Below, piece after piece: positions 56,280 through 64,000 of a DNA stretch of 64,000 nt. Both the position numbers and the translations under genes were made by a program. The DNA is from Variovorax gossypii (GTDB taxonomy: Bacteria > Pseudomonadota > Gammaproteobacteria > Burkholderiales > Burkholderiaceae_C), in NCBI RefSeq assembly GCF_003965815.1, contig NZ_RXOE01000002.1, positions 992,001-1,056,000 on the forward strand. The letters run 5' to 3'. Position 1 is the first letter of the stretch. Each line of letters opens with the position of its first letter. Below the pieces are notes generated by a model. That model was not told where the DNA came from. It ran no database searches and saw only the letters and a list, made by a program, of their open reading frames with translations.

Positions 56280-56948
56280 TCAGCCCGTCAGGCCGAATTC
56301 TTCCCTGCGATCGAAGAGGAACACGCCTTCCTCGCTCCACCCAGCCGACCAGCCGCCTCGCCAGAGTCGGTACTCGGCTTCGGTAGCGTCAGGCGCACCG
56401 GGCTGCGCGCACAGCGGCCAGCAGATCCAGTGGGCCACCGCGTAGGAGGCCGCCAGGCGGTAGAGCGGCTCCGACAGGAAGAAGTACGCGTCCTTGCCGG
56501 CTTCGCCGGTTTCCCGCAGGGCCATGTCGTGCAGGGCGTCGTGGAGCTCGATGAAGGGGCTGTCGGCCTTGGAGAAGGCGTCGTGCAGCGAAACCTTGCC
56601 TGTGTCGAGCACGGCCACGGCGGCATCGGGCTCGGGTGACTCGATGCCGAGCCGCCGCAGCAGCTTCAGCCCGTCGCGCAGGATGCGGGTGGCTTCATCG
56701 GCATCGATGGCCGAGGGCGGGGCGGAGCGGTGCGCGTCGATTCTCGCGAGCATTCCCGCGGCATTCGGAAAGACCGAGAAAGCCCGCGCACGGGCCTCGG
56801 CGGGCAGGTCCCAGAGTTCGAACTGCAGCCTGAAATCGGTGTCGATGTCGTCGGGCAGGGGCTCTCCGGGCGGGCCGTCGGGGCCCAGCGCCGCGTCGAA
56901 AACTTCGTGCCAGTGGCGCTGCCACTTCCGTTGTTCGGGCGAAAGCAT
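56280..56948 (-). CDS. Uncharacterised conserved protein
   Basis: 222-residue cytosolic protein rich in acidic residues: RKWQRHWHEVFDAALGPDGPPGEPLPDDIDTDFRLQFELWDLPAEARARAFSVFPNAAGMLARI, and YAVAHWICWPLCAQPGAPDATEAEYRLWRGGWSAGWSEEGVFLFDRREEF. No known domain is apparent. It begins four bases before the rhomboid gene stop on the minus strand, so the two are likely co-transcribed. Confidence 0.6.
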   Translation of the reverse strand: MLSPEQRKWQRHWHEVFDAALGPDGPPGEPLPDDIDTDFRLQFELWDLPAEARARAFSVFPNAAGMLARIDAHRSAPPSAIDADEATRILRDGLKLLRRLGIESPEPDAAVAVLDTGKVSLHDAFSKADSPFIELHDALHDMALRETGEAGKDAYFFLSEPLYRLAASYAVAHWICWPLCAQPGAPDATEAEYRLWRGGWSAGWSEEGVFLFDRREEFGLTG

Positions 56949-56952
56949 TTCC

Positions 56953-58428
56953 TCAGGCCTTCTGCAGCGCGCGCGTCACCATGTCGTTCGGCGCGAGGCG
57001 CAGCAGCTCGGGCAGCAGATGGAGCGCCTTGTCGCGCAGGCCCGCGTGCAGCAGGCCGTTGGCGCAGGTCGAGAGCGTGTCGGCCAGCTCGGGGTGGTCG
57101 GGCGCGGTCTTCAGCAGGATGCGGCACAGCCGGTCGGCGTCGTCGAACTGGCGGATGCGGGCGAAGCGGCGCGCGAGGCGGGCCATGTCCTCGGGCTTGA
57201 GCCGCACGCCGGGCCGGGCCTGGTCGAGGTAGGTCTGGAAGCTGGCGTGCTGCAGCGCCAGCGTGTCGGGGTCGGTGGCGGGCAGGCGGAAGATGCGGCG
57301 CGCGGCCTGGTGGAAGTCGTCGCTCGCGGGCTGCAGGCGCGCGGTGTTGAACCAGGCGCGCAGGGTGTCGGCGTCGTTGGGGCGCAGCGCGGCGGCGGCG
57401 CGCCACTCGGCGCAGGCACGGTCGAACTTCATCGCGGCGCCGTATTTGCGGGCGGCGGCCACGTGCTCGTCGAAGCCGCCGTCGTCGTTCGCCATCTCCG
57501 ACTTGACGGTCTCGGGCGTCTTCACCCGGCCCAGCAGCATGGCGCCGGCCATCAGCGCCGCGCCCGTCAGCAGGCCGCCGAGGTGGGCCATGTAGGCGAT
57601 GCCCTTGCCGCCCAGCCAGTGCTGCATCAGCTCGTTGGCGATCCAGGCCGGCAGCAGCAGCAGGGCCGGCGCGGAGACGTAGTTGAAATAGAAGAGCAGC
57701 TGGTAGAAGAAGCGGATGCGTCGCAGGCGGTACATCACCGCGTACATGCCCATCAGCGCCGAGACCGCGCCCGAGGCGCCCAGCCCGTAGGTGCCCCCGG
57801 CATAGGCCCAGCCGGCCAGCACCGAGGCGCCGACGGCGCCCAGCAGGTAGAAGGCCAGGTAGGTGCCGCGGCCCAGTGCCAGCTCGACCGAGAAGCCGAA
57901 CAGGAAGAGGAACAGCATGTTGCCCAGCAGGTGGCCGGTGCTGCCGTGAAGGAAGGCATTGGTGATCCAGGTCCAGGGCCTGAACTCGGCGTCCGTCGCG
58001 TAGCTCTGCGCCCAGCGCTCGGTGAAGGGCGTGGGCAGCATCGCCTCGTACTGCTGGCGGGCGCGCTTCCAGTCGCCGTACTGCGGATTGGCGGGCGTGA
58101 TGACCTCGTCGGCACGCAGCTTCTGCAGGAACTTGCGTTCGCTCTGCAGGCCCTCGAGAAGCTGCGGATAGGCCTCTTCGTGCCGCAGCATGCGGCGGGC
58201 CAGCTTGCCGCGCTTGGGGTCGGTCTTCTCGAGCCACTCGACGAAGGGCGGCAGTTCCAGGGCGGGCAGCGCGCTCTTCACGTAGAAGGCCGCGGCGCGT
58301 TCCTGCCCCTTCTCCTCGCTGCTCTGCGGTCCCCAGAACACGATCATGTTCACGAGGATCAGCAGCACCGTCATCCACGGCGGATTGCGCCAGCTCGGTT
58401 TGTTCTCGAGCGGGATGGCGTAGAACAC
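56953..58428 (-). CDS. Rhomboid family intramembrane serine protease with repeat tail
   Basis: 491-residue membrane protease. It has a first segment at about 20-32, a long loop of roughly 120 residues, then a rhomboid core: H161 and H166 with N170 in FLHGSTGHLLGN, nucleophile S219 in GLGASGAVSALMG, and base H282 in AYMAHLGG. About 190 C-terminal residues are helical repeats of TPR type (ALRPNDADTLRAWFNTARLQPASDDFHQAARRIFRL). The start is a GTG at 58428 without a clear Shine-Dalgarno and may be wrong by a few codons. It cleaves unknown membrane-protein substrates. Confidence 0.84.
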   Translation of the reverse strand: MFYAIPLENKPSWRNPPWMTVLLILVNMIVFWGPQSSEEKGQERAAAFYVKSALPALELPPFVEWLEKTDPKRGKLARRMLRHEEAYPQLLEGLQSERKFLQKLRADEVITPANPQYGDWKRARQQYEAMLPTPFTERWAQSYATDAEFRPWTWITNAFLHGSTGHLLGNMLFLFLFGFSVELALGRGTYLAFYLLGAVGASVLAGWAYAGGTYGLGASGAVSALMGMYAVMYRLRRIRFFYQLLFYFNYVSAPALLLLPAWIANELMQHWLGGKGIAYMAHLGGLLTGAALMAGAMLLGRVKTPETVKSEMANDDGGFDEHVAAARKYGAAMKFDRACAEWRAAAALRPNDADTLRAWFNTARLQPASDDFHQAARRIFRLPATDPDTLALQHASFQTYLDQARPGVRLKPEDMARLARRFARIRQFDDADRLCRILLKTAPDHPELADTLSTCANGLLHAGLRDKALHLLPELLRLAPNDMVTRALQKA

Positions 58429-58456
58429 GGTGCGGCTGCCGCTGTTGCCGCCGCGC

Positions 58457-59854
<1,398 letters not shown>

Positions 59855-59892
59855 GGGAGCCGTCCTGGAGGCAATAATGGGTTGGTTACCCG

Positions 59893-60996
<1,104 letters not shown>

Positions 60997-61060
60997 CGGA
61001 CCAGGCTCGCCCCCAGGCTTCGCGCACTTCGTGTCGCTGCGCCTTCCCCCTACCGGGGGC

Positions 61061-61097
61061 AACACCTGCGGCCCGGCAAAGCCGGTTCCGCGGTGTT
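61061..61097. repeat. REP-like hairpin between sensor and regulator genes
   Basis: An imperfect stem from AACACC (61061-61066) to GGTGTT (61092-61097) with internal arms GCGG/CCGC and CCGGC/GCCGG around AAA. A flanking CCCCC/GGGGG hairpin precedes it (61046-61059). It lies in the 157-base gap between the sensor kinase and response regulator genes and is reminiscent of extragenic repeats of Comamonadaceae genomes, a statement from memory. Confidence 0.5.
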
Positions 61098-61153
61098 CCC
61101 CGAAAAGGCGCATGCCGAGTTAGTTGAATTCCGGTTGAGAAAAAAGAACCCGT

Positions 61154-61900
61154 ATGACCCTGAGGACACTCATCGTTGACGACGAAGCCCTGGCGCGCTC
61201 CCGCATGCGCACGCTGCTGCGCGATTGCACCTCGCCCCCAGCCGAAGTGGTGGCCGAGGCCTCGCAGGGCGCCGAGGCGCTGCAGCAGCTGGGCAAGCTG
61301 GCGCTCGACCTGGTGCTGCTCGACGTGCACATGCCCGGCATCGACGGCATCGAGGTGGCGCGCGAGCTGCGCGCCCGCTCCGACGCCCCGGCCGTGGTGT
61401 TCGTGACCGCGCACGCGGCGCATGCGGTAACGGCCTTCGACCTCGAAGCGGTCGACTACCTCACCAAGCCCGTGCGCGCCGAGCGCCTGCAGCAGGCGCT
61501 GCAGAAGGCCGAACGCTTCCTGAAGGAGCGCCGAGCGCTGCAGGCCGAGGCCGTGCCCGAGACGGTGCTGATCCAGGACCGGGGCCGTGCCGAGCGGGTG
61601 CCGCTGTCGGAGGTGCTCTACCTCAAGTCCGAATACAAATACCTCACGGTGCGCACTGCCACGCGCAGCCACATCCTCGACGGCTCGCTCAACGAGTTCG
61701 AGGAGCGCTATCCGCACCGCTTCCTGCGCGTGCACCGCAACGCGCTGGTGGCGCGCTCGGCGATCCGCGCGCTGGAGAAATACGACGACGGCGAGGACGC
61801 CGAGGGCTGGGCCCTGCGGCTCGACGCCATTCCCGAGCCGGTGGCCGTGTCGCGCCGCCAGCTGGCGGCCGTGCGCGAGGTGCTGAAGGAATCGCGATGA
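61154..61900 (+). CDS. AlgR/LytTR-type response regulator
   Basis: 248-residue regulator. The receiver domain has DDE at 9-11, phospho-acceptor D57 in LLDVHMPG, and the conserved Lys in DYLTKPV. A LytTR DNA-binding domain covers about 140-240 (VPLSEVLYLKSEYKYLTVRT, LNEFEERYPHRFLRVHRNALVARSAI). It is the partner of the AlgZ-type kinase. Its stop overlaps the AI-2E transporter start in ATGA, so they are translationally coupled. Confidence 0.9.
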   Translation: MTLRTLIVDDEALARSRMRTLLRDCTSPPAEVVAEASQGAEALQQLGKLALDLVLLDVHMPGIDGIEVARELRARSDAPAVVFVTAHAAHAVTAFDLEAVDYLTKPVRAERLQQALQKAERFLKERRALQAEAVPETVLIQDRGRAERVPLSEVLYLKSEYKYLTVRTATRSHILDGSLNEFEERYPHRFLRVHRNALVARSAIRALEKYDDGEDAEGWALRLDAIPEPVAVSRRQLAAVREVLKESR

Positions 61901-63162
61901 GCGACGACAAGCCCGCGCCCACTCAAGCCCCGCCGCCGGAGCAGGCGGCCGAGGAGCCGCAGCCGCATCCGGTCGCGGCCGAATCCGAGCCCGCGCCGGC
62001 GTCCGTTCCCGAGGAGCCGCCCGAGCCCGAACCGGAGCCGCCCGCGCCGACGCGCGAGCGCCTGCTGCTGCACATGCCCGTCGACGTGCGCAGCGCCTCG
62101 CTGGTGGTGCTCGCGGTGCTGGCCAGCGTGTTCGCGCTGCAATGGGGGCAGGCCGTCTTCATCCCGCTGATGCTGAGCCTGCTGCTGACCTATGCGCTGT
62201 CGCCGCTGGTGGACCTGCTCCATCGCTGGAAGCTGCCGCGCTGGATCGGCGCGGCGCTGATTCTTTCTGGGCTGTTCGGCGGCCTGGGGTGGACCGGCTA
62301 TTCGCTCTCCGGCAGCGCCACGCAGCTGCTCGATTCGCTGCCGGTGGCCGCGCAGAAACTGGGCCAGGCCATGCGCCGAGACAAGGGCGCCAGCGCCACG
62401 CCGCTGGACAACGTGCAGCAGGCGGCGGCGCAGCTCGAGAAGGCGGCCGAGGAGAACTCGGCCCGCGTCGCATCGCGCAAGGGAGTAGCGCGCGTCATCA
62501 TCGAGCGTCCGAGCTTCAACGTGCGCGACTACCTGCTCAGCGGCACCGTCGGGCTGCTGAGCGCGATGGGGCAGCTCACGCTGGTGGCTTTCCTCACGTA
62601 TTTCGCGCTGTGCTCGGGCGACACCTTCAGGCGCAAGCTCATCAAGATCACCGGCTCCAGCCTGCAGCGCAAGAAGGTGACGGTGCACGTGCTCGACGAC
62701 ATCACGCGCAACATCGAGCGCTACCTGCTGGTGCAGATCCTGGTGAGCGCCGTCGTCGGCGTGACGACCGGCCTTGCGTTCTGGGCCATCGGCATGGAGA
62801 ACGCGGCCGTCTGGGGAATCATCGCGGCCGTGACCAACCTCATTCCCTACATCGGCTCGGTGATCGTGCTGGCGGCAGCGGGGCTGGTGGCCTTCCTGCA
62901 GTTCAACAGCCTGCAGATGGGCATCGTGGTGGCCGGCATCTCGCTGGGCATTCACACGATAGTGGGCAACCTGCTGATGCCCTGGCTCACCAGCCGCACC
63001 AGCCGCATGAACCCGGTGGCGGTGTTCGTGGGCGTGATCTTCTGGGGCTGGCTCTGGGGTATCTGGGGGCTGCTGCTGGGCATTCCGATCACGATGGTGA
63101 TCAAGTCGATCTGCGACCGGGTGGAAGACCTGCAGCCGATCGGGGAACTGCTGGGCGAGTAG
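61897..63162 (+). CDS. AI-2E family transporter
   Basis: 421-residue inner-membrane protein with about eight segments. A Pro/Glu-rich N-terminal tail of about 50 residues precedes VDVRSASLVVLAVLASVFALQWGQAVFIPLMLSLLLTYALSPLVDLLHRW, and the FAFWAI-like core GLAFWAIGMENAAVWGIIAAVTNLIPYIGSVIVLAAAGLVAF is conserved. The AI-2E (TqsA/PerM) family is associated with autoinducer-2 or other export; substrate unknown. The acidic proline-rich tail is unusual. The start ATG overlaps the AlgR-type stop. Confidence 0.87.
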   Translation: MSDDKPAPTQAPPPEQAAEEPQPHPVAAESEPAPASVPEEPPEPEPEPPAPTRERLLLHMPVDVRSASLVVLAVLASVFALQWGQAVFIPLMLSLLLTYALSPLVDLLHRWKLPRWIGAALILSGLFGGLGWTGYSLSGSATQLLDSLPVAAQKLGQAMRRDKGASATPLDNVQQAAAQLEKAAEENSARVASRKGVARVIIERPSFNVRDYLLSGTVGLLSAMGQLTLVAFLTYFALCSGDTFRRKLIKITGSSLQRKKVTVHVLDDITRNIERYLLVQILVSAVVGVTTGLAFWAIGMENAAVWGIIAAVTNLIPYIGSVIVLAAAGLVAFLQFNSLQMGIVVAGISLGIHTIVGNLLMPWLTSRTSRMNPVAVFVGVIFWGWLWGIWGLLLGIPITMVIKSICDRVEDLQPIGELLGE

Positions 63163-63235
63163 GGCGCCTGCCTCGCCGGTCCTGGCCATGGGCTCGGATC
63201 GGCAAGGACATTAACAAAGGGTGTCTTTTCGGTCG

Positions 63236-63270
63236 ATACGATATTGGGATTCGATTCTCAATAACCGTAT
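63236..63270. promoter_or_regulatory. Palindromic A+T-rich element over the next gene start
   Basis: Arms TATTGGGA (63242-63249) and TCTCAATA (63256-63263) pair with one G-U, flanked by ATACG (63236-63240) and CGTAT (63266-63270), which covers the ATG at 63269. The TTGGGATTCGATTCTCAA core resembles the AT-rich 6-1-6 pattern of Fur-type operators, but this is inference. It could also be an mRNA hairpin that hides the start codon. Confidence 0.4.
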
Positions 63271-64000
63271 GACCGAATCCCCGAACATTCCCTTGCCGCC
63301 TCGCGCAGACTCACGCGGCCGGCTGCTTTCCATCGACGCGCTGCGCGGCCTCGTGATCCTGTTCATGCTGCTGGACCACGTACGCGAGACCTTCTACCTG
63401 CACCGTCAGGTGCCCGACCCGATGGTGGTGGCCGAGACACCGCCGGAGCTCTTCTTCAGCCGCCTGCTGGCTCACCTGTGCGCGCCGGTGTTCGTCTTTC
63501 TCACGGGGCTGTCGGCCTTCCTCTACGGCTCGAAGCATGCGGACGGCCGGGCGGCCGCGTCGTCGTTCCTGTGGAAGCGGGGGCTCTTCCTGGTCGTGCT
63601 CGAAGTCACGGTCATCAATTTCGCGTGGACCTTCCAGTTCCCGCCCGCCAAGGTGTTCCTGCAGGTGATCTGGGTGATCGGCCTGTCGATGCTGGCGCTG
63701 GCCGCGCTGGTTTGGCTGCCGCGCAGGGCGCTGTTCGCGCTGGGCGTCGTGCTCGTGGCGGGGCACAACCTGCTCGACGGCGTGCACTTTCCCGCAGGCC
63801 ATGTGCTGCACGTGCCCTGGGCCGTGCTGCACGACAGGGGCTGGATCGAGGTGTCCGACGCGCTGCGCCTGCGCACCTCCTATCCGTTGCTGCCGTGGAT
63901 CGGCGTGATCGCGCTGGGCTATGCCGCCGGCCCGTGGTTCCGCCAGGGCGCCGACGAGGCGCGGCGGCAGCGGCTGCTGCTCGCCTGGGGCCCGGCGCTG
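63269..64000 (+). CDS. DUF1624/acyltransferase-type membrane protein, partial
   Basis: First 244 residues of a protein that runs off the window end. The start LLSIDALRGLVILFMLLDHVRETFYLHRQVPDPM is the DUF1624/heparan-alpha-glucosaminide N-acetyltransferase-like pattern with Arg and His in the first membrane segment. Six segments are visible, and TSYPLLPWIGVIALGYAAGPWF is a conserved motif. The start ATG at 63269 lies within a palindromic element with no clear Shine-Dalgarno; no other start fits the family better. The missing C-terminal part would be outside. Confidence 0.8.
   Translation, partial: MTESPNIPLPPRADSRGRLLSIDALRGLVILFMLLDHVRETFYLHRQVPDPMVVAETPPELFFSRLLAHLCAPVFVFLTGLSAFLYGSKHADGRAAASSFLWKRGLFLVVLEVTVINFAWTFQFPPAKVFLQVIWVIGLSMLALAALVWLPRRALFALGVVLVAGHNLLDGVHFPAGHVLHVPWAVLHDRGWIEVSDALRLRTSYPLLPWIGVIALGYAAGPWFRQGADEARRQRLLLAWGPAL

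Overview
The window is very G+C-rich, densely coded DNA with short intergenic gaps and no rRNA, tRNA, CRISPR array, prophage or insertion sequence that I could recognise. Gene content (monomeric NADP isocitrate dehydrogenase, MHS-family transporters, many LysR regulators, a Burkholderia-type L-fucose route, an argH-algZ-algR block) points to a betaproteobacterium of the Burkholderiales, most likely Comamonadaceae and plausibly Variovorax. This is inference from protein resemblance and gene order, not from a marker gene.

Layout. 0-3 kb: the tail of an L-fucose oxidation cluster (fuconate dehydratase, fucose dehydrogenase, mutarotase) and a small HTH protein. 3-9.6 kb: a lactate module (LysR, GTG-started L-lactate dehydrogenase, MHS transporter, divergent L-lactate permease), then a TetR gene divergent from a DUF1348 gene across a perfect 11-2-11 palindrome. 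9.6-15.4 kb: a PAS histidine kinase and NarL-type regulator followed by a nitrate/cyanate-type ABC transporter and cyanase, read as a cyanate uptake and detoxification locus. 15.3-31 kb: mixed genes, including an SDR that has lost its catalytic Ser and Lys, a nucleoside deoxyribosyltransferase, a lipase-like hydrolase, icd, an ABC ATPase without permease, a CynX-type transporter with a GntR regulator, and PBP1C. 31-39.7 kb: a long minus-strand run containing exporter, GFA, methyltransferase and GNAT genes, then a catabolic-looking operon (two-domain EthD-like protein, MHS transporter, DUF2848, amidase) behind a LysR gene. 39.7-44.6 kb: a serine hydrolase and small minus-strand genes of poorly known function. 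44.6-52.7 kb: envelope genes: a 2007-residue thioester alpha-2-macroglobulin, OpgC-type membrane protein and SGNH hydrolase. 52.8-58.4 kb: ECF sigma/anti-sigma pair, two uncharacterised membrane genes, a rhomboid protease with a C-terminal helical-repeat tail. 58.4-64 kb: argH divergent from an AlgZ/AlgR-type pair, translationally coupled to an AI-2E family transporter, and a DUF1624-type membrane protein cut by the window end.

Start sites were re-chosen for many genes using family N-termini, Shine-Dalgarno sequences and overlaps. Family names were assigned from memory of motifs, without database searches. I did not find an obviously new multi-gene defence or mobile system. The best candidates for unexplored biology are the degenerate SDR, the amidase/DUF2848 operon, the N-terminally extended twin-arginine substrate-binding protein of the cyanate locus, and the sensor/regulator/inverted-repeat arrangement in front of it.
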